A stretch of 44,012 nucleotides of DNA from the NCBI GenBank assembly GCA_018261615.1, contig JAGTSE010000035.1, positions 1-44,012 on the forward strand, given 5' to 3'. Positions 8,179 through 16,332 of this stretch are shown piece by piece. Position 1 is the first letter of the stretch; every line of letters starts with the position of its first letter. The DNA comes from Pseudomonadota bacterium (GTDB taxonomy: Bacteria > Pseudomonadota > Gammaproteobacteria > Enterobacterales > Enterobacteriaceae). The notes below the pieces were generated by a model. It had not been told where the DNA came from and searched no databases. It worked only from the letters and a program-made list of their open reading frames with translations. The translations under genes and the position numbers were made by a program.

Positions 8179-8604
8179 TTACAGCAATCTTTTCAGGGTG
8201 AGTGTCCTGCGCGTGGCGTCGTTGAGATCGTAACGATGCAGGTCCGCAGGCTTCACCCACGCAAAATCCTGAAACTCGTCATTGATGCTGACTTCACGGT
8301 TGGCGCTGATGCAGTCAAAAATCAGGTAAATCATGTAGATCTGCTCTTTGGTGCCGTCGGGGTAGGTTTTCATCCGCGTATCATCGCGAAAGGTCCATGG
8401 CGTTATCTGGCTTAACACCAGTTTATCGCCCAACTCTTCGCGGATCTCTCTGCGCAGCGCTTCTTCAATCCGCTCGCCTGCTTCCACACCGCCACCCGAC
8501 AAAGCCCACTGACCTGGAAAGACGCCACGGTCATCGGCCATTTTACATAACAGGTATGCGCCGTCATTTTGAATCAGCGGGCAGACAATTGTCCGTTGTC
8601 GCAT
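8179..8604 (-). CDS. nudI: Nucleoside triphosphatase NudI (Nudix hydrolase)
   Basis: Hydrolyses nucleoside triphosphates, preferring pyrimidine deoxynucleotides in E. coli. The 141 residues match E. coli NudI in length and closely in sequence (start MRQRTIVCPLIQNDGAYLLC). The Nudix box is complete: GGGVEAGERIEEALRREI then REELG, with the metal-binding Glu residues. The minus-strand ATG has an AAGGAGAT Shine-Dalgarno sequence just upstream. It converges with menE. In E. coli the arn (lipid A modification) operon, pmrD and ais lie near this joint; here menE and nudI are only 60 bases apart. Confidence 0.96.
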   Translation of the reverse strand: MRQRTIVCPLIQNDGAYLLCKMADDRGVFPGQWALSGGGVEAGERIEEALRREIREELGDKLVLSQITPWTFRDDTRMKTYPDGTKEQIYMIYLIFDCISANREVSINDEFQDFAWVKPADLHRYDLNDATRRTLTLKRLL

Positions 8605-8654
8605 CGATATCTCCTTGATAATAATGAAAAGTCAGCACAACGTTATAGCACACC

Positions 8655-8698
8655 GATGCGCTAAAAAAGTGAGCGGTTTAGCGCATCATCCCTTTTTT
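8655..8698 (+). terminator. Strong hairpin with T-run between nudI and yfaZ (terminator-like)
   Basis: A perfect 11-base inverted repeat, GATGCGCTAAA at 8655-8665 and TTTAGCGCATC at 8677-8687, is separated by 11 bases and followed by ATCCC and six T (8693-8698). On the plus strand it looks like a Rho-independent terminator, but no plus-strand gene ends just upstream. It lies between the divergent nudI and yfaZ starts. It could instead be a regulator's operator. See findings. Confidence 0.5.
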
Positions 8699-8709
8699 AT
8701 TGATTATGC

Positions 8710-8731
8710 GAAAAGAAAATAAGCATATAAT
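8710..8731 (+). promoter_or_regulatory. Putative yfaZ promoter -10
   Basis: A perfect TATAAT at 8726-8731 lies 43 bases before the yfaZ ATG. The -35 is unclear: TTATGC at 8704-8709 gives a 16-base spacer. The region between is A-rich. Confidence 0.45.
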
Positions 8732-8774
8732 CAGCAGCTTTGGGAAATTGGCTTGAAATGTGCGGATATCAAAA

Positions 8775-9317
8775 ATGAAAAAAGTGGCTTTATTAGGGTT
8801 AGCTAGTCTGCTGCTGGCATCTGCCGGCGCACAGGCTGTGAGTTTGAATGGTCAGCTTGGTAAAAATTACAGCAACTTAGGTTTCGGTCTTGGTACTGAA
8901 ACCAGCGGTATTGCTGTAACTGGCAACTGGGCGCACAGCGAAGATGATGGTGAAGTCGCCGGTCTGGGTCTGGGCTATAACCTGCCACTGGGGCCGTTCC
9001 TGGCGACGGTCGGCGGTAAAGGCCTTTACATCAGCCCGGATTCTGGCAGCGATGGTTACGCTATCGCGGTCGGCGGTGGCCTGCAATGGAAAATCGCCAG
9101 CAGCTTCAGCCTGTTCGGCGAATATTATTACTCGCCGGATTCGCTCTCCAGCGGTGTGAAAGCGTACCAGGAAGCGAACGCTGGTGCGCGTTACACCATT
9201 ATGCGCCCACTGACAGTTGAAGCCGGTTATCGCTATATCGATATGACCGGTAAAGAAGGTCATCGTGATAACGCCGTGGCCGATGGCCCATACGTCGGCG
9301 TAAGCGCTAGCTTCTGA
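8775..9317 (+). CDS. yfaZ: YfaZ family outer membrane protein
   Basis: A 180-residue protein, the same length as E. coli YfaZ, starting at ATG 8775 (MKKVALLGLASLLLASAGAQA, cleaved after AQA). The GTG at 8760 would put five extra residues before the signal peptide and is less likely. The mature part is Gly-rich with alternating polar and aromatic residues (FGLGTETSGIAVTGNW, FGEYYYSPDSLSSG, VEAGYRYIDMTGKEG) and ends DGPYVGVSASF with a terminal Phe, as expected of an outer-membrane beta-barrel. The physiological role is unknown even in E. coli. It stands alone, divergent from nudI, with its own -10 element and a GC-rich hairpin after the stop. Confidence 0.93.
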   Translation: MKKVALLGLASLLLASAGAQAVSLNGQLGKNYSNLGFGLGTETSGIAVTGNWAHSEDDGEVAGLGLGYNLPLGPFLATVGGKGLYISPDSGSDGYAIAVGGGLQWKIASSFSLFGEYYYSPDSLSSGVKAYQEANAGARYTIMRPLTVEAGYRYIDMTGKEGHRDNAVADGPYVGVSASF

Positions 9318-9323
9318 TTCCCC

Positions 9324-9361
9324 GGCGCGGCGTCGTCCGCGCCAGTTTATTGCCTTTTTTA
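9324..9361 (+). terminator. Possible yfaZ terminator
   Basis: GGCGCGG at 9324-9330 pairs with CCGCGCC at 9337-9343 around a CGTCGT loop. The T-run (9355-9361) starts 11 bases after the stem rather than directly, so this is a weaker match to an intrinsic terminator. Confidence 0.4.
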
Positions 9362-9409
9362 CCCCGCACATGCGTTATAGTGTTTCAACCTCGATTGCTG
9401 GAGATAACA

Positions 9410-10606
9410 ATGTTAAATGTGGAGATGCTGTCCACCGGCGATGAAGTGCTGCATGGTCAGATTGTGGATACCAACGCGGCATGGCTGGCGGACTTTTTCT
9501 TTAATCAGGGACTGCCGTTAACGCGCCGCAACACTGTCGGCGATAATCTCAATGATCTGGTTGCTATTCTGCGTGAACGCAGCGAACACGCTGATGTGCT
9601 GATTGTAAACGGCGGTCTTGGGCCAACCAGCGATGATCTTAGTGCGCTGGCGGCGGCAACGGCCAAAGGTGAAGCGCTGGTGCTGCACGAAGCCTGGCTG
9701 GCACAAATGGAGCGTTTCTTCAGTGAACGTGGTCGCGTGATGGCGCCCAGCAACCGCAAGCAGGCGGAAATCCCGGCCAGCGCGGAACTGGTGGATAACC
9801 CGGTCGGCACTGCATGCGGCTTTGCCGTACAGCTCAACCGTTGTCTGATGTTCTTTACCCCCGGCGTGCCGTCTGAGTTCAAAGTGATGGTCGAGCATGA
9901 AATCTTGCCGCGTTTGCGGGCGCGCTTTACTCTGCCAGAGCCGCCGATTTGTCTGCGTCTGACTACCTTTGGCCGCTCAGAAAGCGATCTGGCGCAAAGC
10001 CTGGTGCACCTCGAATTGCCTGAAGGCGTGGTGATGGGGTACCGCTCATCGATGCCTATTATTGAACTGAAACTGACCGGTCCGGCGGAGCATCGTGCGG
10101 CAATGGAAGCCGTATGGACGCAAGTGAAATGTGTTGCCGGAGAGAGCCTGATTTTTGAAGGCACCATCGGCTTACCGGCACTGCTTGCCGCGCGGCTGCG
10201 CGATCGTCAGCTCAGCCTGACCCTGAGCGAGCAGTTCACCGGTGGTCTGGTCGCGCTGCAACTTTCCCGGGCCGGTGCGCCGCTGCTGGCCAGCGAAGTA
10301 TTGCCGTCGCAGGCGGAAGCCCTGGCGCAAAGCGCACGCTGGACGACCGAACTGCGCAACCGTCATCTTGCCGGGCTGGCGCTGACCGTCACTGGTCTGG
10401 AAGAGGATCACCTCAACTTTGCGCTTGCCACGCCGGAAGGGACGCAGGCGCTGCGGGTGAAATTCAACACCAATCGCCATGGTCTGGTTGTGCGTCAGGA
10501 AGTGTGCGCGATGATGGCGCTCAATATCCTGCGCCGCTGGCTGGAAGGTAAAGATCTGGCCAGCGATCACGGCTGGATAAATGTCGTCGAAACCCTGTCG
10601 GTGTAA
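9410..10606 (+). CDS. yfaY: CinA-like protein YfaY
   Basis: Starting at ATG 9410 (GGAGA at 9400-9404 just upstream), the protein has 398 residues, close to E. coli YfaY (400). The N-terminal two fifths is a MoaB/MogA-like domain of the COG1058 type: EMLSTGDEVLHGQIVDTNAAW, VNGGLGPTSDDLSALAAA, and FFTPGVPSEFKVM. The C-terminal half resembles the CinA amidase domain in outline (SLTLSEQFTGGLVALQLSRAG) but is diverged; in E. coli the NMN deamidase activity belongs to PncC, and YfaY is thought to lack it. The cellular role is therefore uncertain. In E. coli a rhamnonate gene cluster lies between yfaY and glpC; here the two converge directly. Confidence 0.92.
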   Translation: MLNVEMLSTGDEVLHGQIVDTNAAWLADFFFNQGLPLTRRNTVGDNLNDLVAILRERSEHADVLIVNGGLGPTSDDLSALAAATAKGEALVLHEAWLAQMERFFSERGRVMAPSNRKQAEIPASAELVDNPVGTACGFAVQLNRCLMFFTPGVPSEFKVMVEHEILPRLRARFTLPEPPICLRLTTFGRSESDLAQSLVHLELPEGVVMGYRSSMPIIELKLTGPAEHRAAMEAVWTQVKCVAGESLIFEGTIGLPALLAARLRDRQLSLTLSEQFTGGLVALQLSRAGAPLLASEVLPSQAEALAQSARWTTELRNRHLAGLALTVTGLEEDHLNFALATPEGTQALRVKFNTNRHGLVVRQEVCAMMALNILRRWLEGKDLASDHGWINVVETLSV

Positions 10607-10610
10607 TTCC

Positions 10611-10641
10611 GAAAGAAAGGGTAACGGCTCGCCGTTACCCT
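10611..10641 (-). terminator. Intrinsic terminator of glpABC
   Basis: GGGTAACGG at 10619-10627 pairs with CCGTTACCC at 10632-10640, loop CTCG. Read on the minus strand it is followed by TTTCTTTC, fitting the end of the glpABC transcript. The stem includes the glpC stop codon. Confidence 0.7.
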
Positions 10642-11825
10642 AATGCTTGCGCCAGCAGCGTGATGGGGTGTTCGCAGCGCTTGCTGGTGGACATCTCAAT
10701 TTGCCATTTACAGGTTTCGCAATCCGTCACCACCAGGTCGGCACCGCTGGCCTCGATCTGGGCAAACAGTGGCGCACCGATGGCCTGCGAAGTCGTGTAA
10801 TTCTCGCTTTTAAAACCGTACGTGCCGGCGATACCGCAACAGCGGGAGTCCAGCACCGTCAGTTCCAGCCCTGGAATGCGCCGCAGCAGCTCCAGCGTAT
10901 AGTGCGTCCAGCCCATTTTTTCCATATGACATGGGGTGTGATAGACCACCTTCAGCGGTGTCTCGCGCAGCGTCAGCTTTTTCCCTTCATCCAGCATGCG
11001 CCAGATCCAGCGCGTCGCCAGATCGATGTGTGAGCGCACATGGCTGTTATCCACATCCAGTAGATGCGGATACTCATCGCGCAGGGTGAAAGCGCAGGTG
11101 GAAGAGGTGGCGATCACCGGTAAGCCTTGCTCGCCAATGGCCTGCGTCAGCGACTGCACATTGAATTGCGCCTGTTTTTTCGCTTTTGCGAAGAAGCCAT
11201 TGGCAATCAGCGGCACGCCGCAACATTTCTCCCGCTGTAATAACTGTACGCCAATCCCCATGTCATTCAGCAGGCGGATTAGATCTTTGCCCAACTGCGG
11301 ATGGTTGTAATTGACATAGCAGCCGTGAAAAAACGCCACCTGTTGAGGAAATGCCTGCTGTTGCGCGGAGATGCTACGATACCAGCGGCGAAACGTGCCG
11401 TGAGAGTATTTGGGCAGCGCGCGGTGGTGATCGATTTTCAGCGTCTTATCAAGTAACTGACGTACCGGTTTTAACGCCGTAGCGGTGTTGACGAGCGGAG
11501 CAAAGGGCGTTGACAGCGAGCCCATCAAATCCGTATGGCTGAGGATGGCATTACGCAGCGAGAACGGTTTTGCCGCGTACTGGACACGGGCGCGCTGAAT
11601 AATGTCGCCAATCTTCACCCCGGAAGGACAGGCGGTTTCACAGCGTTTACAGTTGGTGCAATACTTCAGTGCATCGTCATACAGCGCGGCATCTTTCAGA
11701 CGCAGCCGTTCGCCATCGGGACCGGCTTGTTTCGGGCCTGGATAATTGGGGTTGACCCGGCTGACCGGGCATGCGGTGGTGCATGCGGTGCATTTAATAC
11801 AGCTTTCGAACTGCGTACTGTTCAT
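10635..11825 (-). CDS. glpC: Anaerobic glycerol-3-phosphate dehydrogenase subunit C
   Basis: Iron-sulfur, membrane-tethering subunit of the anaerobic sn-glycerol-3-phosphate dehydrogenase; it passes electrons from GlpAB to the quinone pool (menaquinone, made by the men operon in this window). 396 residues, as in E. coli. Two ferredoxin-type 4Fe-4S motifs near the N-terminus: CIKCTACTTACP and CTNCKRCETACP. Two CCG-type domains follow: KCCGVPL with HGCYVNYNHP, and SRCCGIAGTYGF with YHTPCHMEKMG. The ATG overlaps the glpB stop (ATGA), so it is the last gene of glpABC. No clear membrane helix, consistent with amphipathic membrane association. Confidence 0.97.
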   Translation of the reverse strand: MNSTQFESCIKCTACTTACPVSRVNPNYPGPKQAGPDGERLRLKDAALYDDALKYCTNCKRCETACPSGVKIGDIIQRARVQYAAKPFSLRNAILSHTDLMGSLSTPFAPLVNTATALKPVRQLLDKTLKIDHHRALPKYSHGTFRRWYRSISAQQQAFPQQVAFFHGCYVNYNHPQLGKDLIRLLNDMGIGVQLLQREKCCGVPLIANGFFAKAKKQAQFNVQSLTQAIGEQGLPVIATSSTCAFTLRDEYPHLLDVDNSHVRSHIDLATRWIWRMLDEGKKLTLRETPLKVVYHTPCHMEKMGWTHYTLELLRRIPGLELTVLDSRCCGIAGTYGFKSENYTTSQAIGAPLFAQIEASGADLVVTDCETCKWQIEMSTSKRCEHPITLLAQALG

Positions 11826-13078
11826 TGTTCACCTCCCTGCGCAATAATCTGCTGCGCGGCATGCAGCGCCGTTACGGCGCAAACCCCGCCGCCGCATCCT
11901 TGAGCGACGGCATCGAATCCACCCAGCACCGAACCAATAACATAAAGATTATCCACGACAGCGCCCTGACACAGGCCGTGCAGTTGCGCATCGGTCCGGA
12001 CGCCAAATTGCTGCCATGGCTGGCTGTCAAACACATCGTCGCGATACCAGTCGCTGCGCTTGTCGCTCTGCATGACATCAAGATCAAAAACCGTCTCCCG
12101 CACGCGATCACGCCCGGCTATCAGGCCATTGCTGAAGAAGCTGCCACTGGCCAGCACCACATGGCTCGCGCGCAGCGGAATATCTTCATGCTTACGGGTC
12201 CAGAGCTGTGTGACATGGTTGTGACTAATGTCGGCACGCAGCACATCATCGCCCGGCATCCAACTCCCGCCTTGTTGAATAAAACGCTGCTGCAACAATA
12301 ACTGCATGCGCATTCCCGGTACGGATGGCGGCAGCGTTGGCAGCAGGCGCAGCGGGCAGGCTAGTTGTTTATTCAGTTGTGTAAATACATGGTTGTCCGC
12401 CAGGCCGAAGCAGGCGGGTAGCCAGAGCATCCCGTATTGCTGGCTGAGCGGAAGCAGTGCGTCATACAGTTCGTTATAGTGCTCCGGCGCATCCAGCAGA
12501 CGGGCAATATTCACCGCGCGAAACTCGCTGGGGTTATCGCGCAGCCTGTCCAGCGCTGGCAGTTCAATCTCTTCGGCGTGGGCATCGATGCCGCGTTTAC
12601 GCAACGCGCCTGCTGCCAGTTGCGGCTGAAAATCAAGAAACCCACTAATACCGACCACCGCAGTTCGCTGTTGCGCATCTGTTTTGCGCGGCACTTCTTG
12701 CGGGCTAAGCCAGGCTCGGCGAAATGTGCCCAGCGGCGTCACGCGTTGATGCGGTGTCTCGATCTCCCCCAGCAACGCCAGCTTACAGTCGGCGAGCAGG
12801 GTTTGCGCCTGCTGCGCATAGCGACGCACCGCTTTCGCACCCAGCAGCGCGTAAGGATGTGCGCCGTGCTGTTGCTCCAGCAAGGCAATAGCGCTGTCGA
12901 TGTCGGTAACGGGTTGTCCGTCCGGTAGAAAGGAGAACAGATCCAGCGAACCGGAAGAGAAACTCAGAGCACTCTGGCCCCGGCTGATAATCGCGCAGCG
13001 CTGCCCGCTTTCACTCAGGCGAATGCCGCACAGCAATCCTGCCAGCCCGCCGCCTATGATGACCGTATCAAATCTCAT
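11822..13078 (-). CDS. glpB: Anaerobic glycerol-3-phosphate dehydrogenase subunit B
   Basis: FMN/FAD-type flavoprotein subunit of GlpABC. Start chosen at 13078 (MRFDTVIIGGGLAGLLCG), giving 418 residues like E. coli GlpB (419); the longer frame adds 24 residues inside glpA without homology. The dinucleotide-binding motif GGGLAG lies at the N-terminus; further conserved stretches include GQSALSFSSGSLDLFS, EFRAVNIARLLD, LPTLPPSVPGMR and IGSVLGGFDAVAQGCGGGVC near the C-terminus. It starts 11 bases inside the end of glpA and ends in a 4-base overlap with glpC, so the three subunits are probably translationally coupled. Confidence 0.96.
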   Translation of the reverse strand: MRFDTVIIGGGLAGLLCGIRLSESGQRCAIISRGQSALSFSSGSLDLFSFLPDGQPVTDIDSAIALLEQQHGAHPYALLGAKAVRRYAQQAQTLLADCKLALLGEIETPHQRVTPLGTFRRAWLSPQEVPRKTDAQQRTAVVGISGFLDFQPQLAAGALRKRGIDAHAEEIELPALDRLRDNPSEFRAVNIARLLDAPEHYNELYDALLPLSQQYGMLWLPACFGLADNHVFTQLNKQLACPLRLLPTLPPSVPGMRMQLLLQQRFIQQGGSWMPGDDVLRADISHNHVTQLWTRKHEDIPLRASHVVLASGSFFSNGLIAGRDRVRETVFDLDVMQSDKRSDWYRDDVFDSQPWQQFGVRTDAQLHGLCQGAVVDNLYVIGSVLGGFDAVAQGCGGGVCAVTALHAAQQIIAQGGEQ

Positions 13079-14690
13079 CTTCTGCCTCCTTTTCCAGACC
13101 ACATAATCCCTGGTAAACCCAACGAGTGAACTCGCTTTCGCGCAGGGCATCGCCCCAGGCTACCGGTTTCACGCCTTTCCAGCGCTCATTAAGGAAATCA
13201 CTCAACTGGCTGAGAGACTCGGTTTCGCTGGTAACATGCAGACGGTTTAACAACCCGGCGGCGCGACAGGCGCATAACTCACCCTGGCAGGTGCCCATGC
13301 CGACGCGTGTGCGGCGGCGCAAATCGAGCAGCGAATGGACATTCAGGTTTTCCACTGCGTACTGCACTTCGCCCGCCGTCACGGCTTCACATTCGCAGAC
13401 CAGGCTGCGGTTGTGGCGATCGCTGCCGAGCCAGTCAGGCGTGCGATCGCCGTGACGATAAACCGCAGAACCGCGCAGCGGCGTTGGCAGTGAGATGATT
13501 TTTTTCAGCGTCTGCTCGGTTGATTCCCGGGAGCCTGGCAGCGGTGTGGATGCGGTGGTGCAGGTCGCGCTGTGGTTCAGTTTTCGGCAGACAGTGTCCG
13601 TTGCCCATTCGGCCATCAGGCGGTAGGTCATCAGTTTACCGCCAGTAATGGTGATAAACCCTTCCAGCCCGTCGCGCTGTGCGTGATCCAGCAGCACGAT
13701 GCCCCGGCTGACATTGCGACCACTCGGATCGTCGTCGCTGGCTACCAGTGGACGCACGCCCGCATAGGCGCGCAGAATACGCGTTTGCGCCATTACCGGC
13801 GCCAGTTTTTCCCCTTCGCGCAGTAAAATATCCACCTCTTCTGGCGTCACGCGAACGTTATCGATATCGGCGTAATCAATGTGTGTGGATGTGGTACCAA
13901 TCAGCGAAATGGTATCGCCAGGCACCAGAATATCGGCATCGGCGGGTTTGCGGCAGCGGTTAATAACCCGCTGATTGATTCGGTGATCGAGAATTAATAG
14001 CGCACCTTTGGCCGGGAACATGCGAATGTGCAGATCGGCATATTCCGCGATGCGCTGGCCCCAAATCCCGGCAGCGTTCACCACTACCGGTGCGTAAAGT
14101 TGCAGGTTTTCACCGCTGGCCGGATGCCAGAGATTAACCCCGCTCACGCGATCGCCATGGCGAATCAACCCGCACACTTCGTGGCCGGTAAGTATTTTTG
14201 CTCCGTGCTCACGCGCATCCAGCATATTGCTGGCTGTCAGGCGAAAAGGATCAACCGTCCCATCCGGCACACGCACGGCGCCGAGCAGCGTTGGGTTAAC
14301 GCTCGGTTCTAACCGTAGCGCTTCCTGCGGCGAAATCGCCTGCGCCGGAATGCCTGCCTGCTGGCAGCAATCGATAAACTGGCGTTGATAGACCAAATCA
14401 TCTTCCGGCAGTGTAATGAACATACCATCGGTGGGTTCAACGCAGTGGCGGGCAATGCGTTTGAGAATTTGGTTCTCTGCGATGCATTCGCGCGCAGATT
14501 CATTATCGGTGACCGCATAGCGTGCGCCGCTATGCAGCAGCCCATGGTTGCGGCCGGTTGCGCCGGTGGCGATATCGTGACGTTCTATCAGTACCGCGCG
14601 CAGTCCGCGCAGGGCGCAATCACGGGCTATCCCGGCACCGGTGGCTCCGCCGCCAATAATGATCACATCGTAATCAGGAGAGTTAAGCAT
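13068..14690 (-). CDS. glpA: Anaerobic glycerol-3-phosphate dehydrogenase subunit A
   Basis: Catalytic FAD subunit that oxidises glycerol-3-phosphate to dihydroxyacetone phosphate during anaerobic growth. Start chosen at ATG 14690 (MLNSPDYDVIIIGGGATG), giving 540 residues (542 in E. coli); the open frame reaches 29 codons further into the promoter region but without homology. Motifs: FAD fingerprint GGGATGAGIARD, GRNHGLLHSGARYAV, VVNAAGIWGQ, GLEGFITITGGKLMTYR, and a C-terminal BFD-like [2Fe-2S] domain with CECEAVTAGEV and GTCQGELCACR. First gene of glpABC, divergent from glpT; family regulation in E. coli is by GlpR, CRP, FNR and ArcA. Confidence 0.97.
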   Translation of the reverse strand: MLNSPDYDVIIIGGGATGAGIARDCALRGLRAVLIERHDIATGATGRNHGLLHSGARYAVTDNESARECIAENQILKRIARHCVEPTDGMFITLPEDDLVYQRQFIDCCQQAGIPAQAISPQEALRLEPSVNPTLLGAVRVPDGTVDPFRLTASNMLDAREHGAKILTGHEVCGLIRHGDRVSGVNLWHPASGENLQLYAPVVVNAAGIWGQRIAEYADLHIRMFPAKGALLILDHRINQRVINRCRKPADADILVPGDTISLIGTTSTHIDYADIDNVRVTPEEVDILLREGEKLAPVMAQTRILRAYAGVRPLVASDDDPSGRNVSRGIVLLDHAQRDGLEGFITITGGKLMTYRLMAEWATDTVCRKLNHSATCTTASTPLPGSRESTEQTLKKIISLPTPLRGSAVYRHGDRTPDWLGSDRHNRSLVCECEAVTAGEVQYAVENLNVHSLLDLRRRTRVGMGTCQGELCACRAAGLLNRLHVTSETESLSQLSDFLNERWKGVKPVAWGDALRESEFTRWVYQGLCGLEKEAEDEI

Positions 14691-14720
14691 CTTGGCGTCC
14701 CTGTGGTCGACTTTCAGATA

Positions 14721-14756
14721 CAAACATTTAGCCACACTATAAGTATGGTTTGTTTG
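14721..14756 (-). promoter_or_regulatory. Nested inverted repeat in the glpABC promoter region
   Basis: CAAACA at 14721-14726 pairs with TGTTTG at 14751-14756. Inside, CCACAC and GTATGG form an imperfect repeat around TATAA. On the minus strand this overlaps a plausible -10 (TATAGT) for glpA. It is about 30-65 bases before the glpA start. A binding role for GlpR or another regulator is inference. Confidence 0.4.
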
Positions 14757-14843
14757 ATATCGCGCATATTCGAGCAAATAACGAAAGTAAAACGCACTTC
14801 TATGCGTGAAAGTAGACTCCTGTCATATTTCTGTAACATTTAT

Positions 14844-14884
14844 TGTGACAACACGTTTTCTCTACGCAAAACTTTCTCTACAAT
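14844..14884 (+). promoter_or_regulatory. Putative CRP-activated glpT promoter
   Basis: TACAAT at 14879-14884 (-10) with TTTTCT at 14856-14861 (-35), spacer 17. A CRP-like half site TGTGA at 14844-14848 puts the site centre about 40 bases before the expected start, the class II activator position; its right half (CGTTT) is poor. In E. coli glpTQ is CRP-dependent, which fits. Confidence 0.5.
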
Positions 14885-14905
14885 CCGCCGCGAATAACTT
14901 TTGTC

Positions 14906-14923
14906 ATGTTCGTTTTCACTCAT
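14906..14923 (+). promoter_or_regulatory. GlpR operator-like site in the glpT leader
   Basis: ATGTTCGTTTTCACTCAT matches the left half of the GlpR consensus (ATGTTCGNTNNCGAACAT) and keeps the outer CAT of the right half. A further GAACGAAAT follows at 14928-14936. It lies just downstream of the putative glpT start of transcription, where a repressor would block elongation. Confidence 0.5.
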
Positions 14924-14963
14924 TACTGAACGAAATGAATCTCACCGCGCCACGGAGGCCGCT

Positions 14964-16316
14964 ATGTTGAGTATTTTTAAACCCGCACCCCATCTTTCGC
15001 GTCTGCCGGACGCGAAAATCGACCCGCTTTACCGGCGGCTGCGCTGGCAAATTTTCCTTGGCATTTTTTTTGGTTACGCTGCCTACTATCTGGTGCGTAA
15101 AAACTTTGCCCTGGCCATGCCATACCTCGTTGAGCAGGGGTTCTCCCGTGGCGATCTGGGGTTCGCGTTGTCGGGTATCTCGATTGCCTATGGCTTTTCA
15201 AAATTCATCATGGGCTCGGTATCGGATCGTTCGAATCCGCGCATGTTTCTGCCTACCGGGCTGATCCTTGCTGCTGCCGTGATGCTATTTATGGGCTTTG
15301 TACCCTGGGCAACCTCCAGCATTATGACCATGTTTGTGCTGCTCTTTTTATGCGGCTGGTTCCAGGGGATGGGGTGGCCACCGTGCGGACGTACGATGGT
15401 GCACTGGTGGTCGCAGAAGGAACGTGGCGGCGTTGTTTCTGTGTGGAACTGTGCGCATAACGTTGGCGGCGGTATTCCGCCACTGCTGTTTTTGTTGGGG
15501 ATGGCCTGGTTTAACGACTGGCATGCGGCGCTGTATATGCCTGCCTTTGGCGCCATTCTGGTGGCGATTATCGCCTTTGCTCTGATGCGTGATACCCCGC
15601 AATCCTGTGGTTTGCCACCGATTGAAGAGTACAAAAACGACTACCCGGACGATTACAGTGACAAGCACGAAGAAGAGCTGTCGGCGAAGCAGATTTTTAT
15701 GCAGTACATTCTGCCGAACAAGCTGCTGTGGTACATTGCCGTGGCTAATGTGTTCGTATACCTGTTGCGCTACGGCATTCTCGACTGGTCACCCACTTAC
15801 CTGAAAGAAGTGAAGCACTTCGCGCTGGATAAATCCTCGTGGGCCTATTTTCTGTATGAGTACGCGGGTATTCCCGGCACGCTGCTCTGCGGCTGGATGT
15901 CGGACAAAGTGTTCCGTGGCAATCGCGGCGCGACTGGCGTGTTCTTTATGACTTTGGTGACGATCGCGACTATCGTTTACTGGCTGAACCCGGCGGGCAA
16001 TCCGACGGTAGATATGGTTTGTATGATTGTCATTGGCTTCCTGATTTATGGCCCGGTGATGCTGATTGGCCTGCATGCGCTGGAGCTGGCACCGAAAAAA
16101 GCGGCGGGTACGGCAGCCGGGTTTACCGGATTGTTTGGCTACCTCGGCGGTTCTGTCGCCGCCAGCGCCATTGTCGGTTATACCGTTGATTTCTTCGGCT
16201 GGGATGGTGGTTTTATGGTGATGATCGGCGGCAGTATTCTCGCCGTTTTGTTGCTGATTATCGTGATGCTGGGCGAAAAACGTCACCATGCTGAGATACT
16301 GGCGCGCCGTCAGTAA
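14964..16316 (+). CDS. glpT: Glycerol-3-phosphate:phosphate antiporter GlpT
   Basis: Inner-membrane antiporter importing glycerol-3-phosphate in exchange for phosphate; also the uptake route of fosfomycin. Start chosen at ATG 14964 (MLSIFKPAPH) with GGAGG at 14954-14958; 450 residues (452 in E. coli). Major facilitator fold with 12 hydrophobic segments. Substrate Arg in YYLVRKNFALAMPYL (about residue 45), the organophosphate-antiporter signature region GFSKFIMGSVSDRSNPR, GWFQGMGWPPCGR, the His in NCAHNVGGG, and the second substrate Arg in VYLLRYGILDWSP. No disruption is seen. It is followed 16 bases later by glpQ in the same operon. Confidence 0.97.
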   Translation: MLSIFKPAPHLSRLPDAKIDPLYRRLRWQIFLGIFFGYAAYYLVRKNFALAMPYLVEQGFSRGDLGFALSGISIAYGFSKFIMGSVSDRSNPRMFLPTGLILAAAVMLFMGFVPWATSSIMTMFVLLFLCGWFQGMGWPPCGRTMVHWWSQKERGGVVSVWNCAHNVGGGIPPLLFLLGMAWFNDWHAALYMPAFGAILVAIIAFALMRDTPQSCGLPPIEEYKNDYPDDYSDKHEEELSAKQIFMQYILPNKLLWYIAVANVFVYLLRYGILDWSPTYLKEVKHFALDKSSWAYFLYEYAGIPGTLLCGWMSDKVFRGNRGATGVFFMTLVTIATIVYWLNPAGNPTVDMVCMIVIGFLIYGPVMLIGLHALELAPKKAAGTAAGFTGLFGYLGGSVAASAIVGYTVDFFGWDGGFMVMIGGSILAVLLLIIVMLGEKRHHAEILARRQ

Positions 16317-16332
16317 GTGAAAGGGAAAGCAG

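Noticed and set aside
14691..14777. Longer N-terminus for glpA
   Set aside because: The extra codons lie in the promoter region with the nested repeat; homology starts at ATG 14690.
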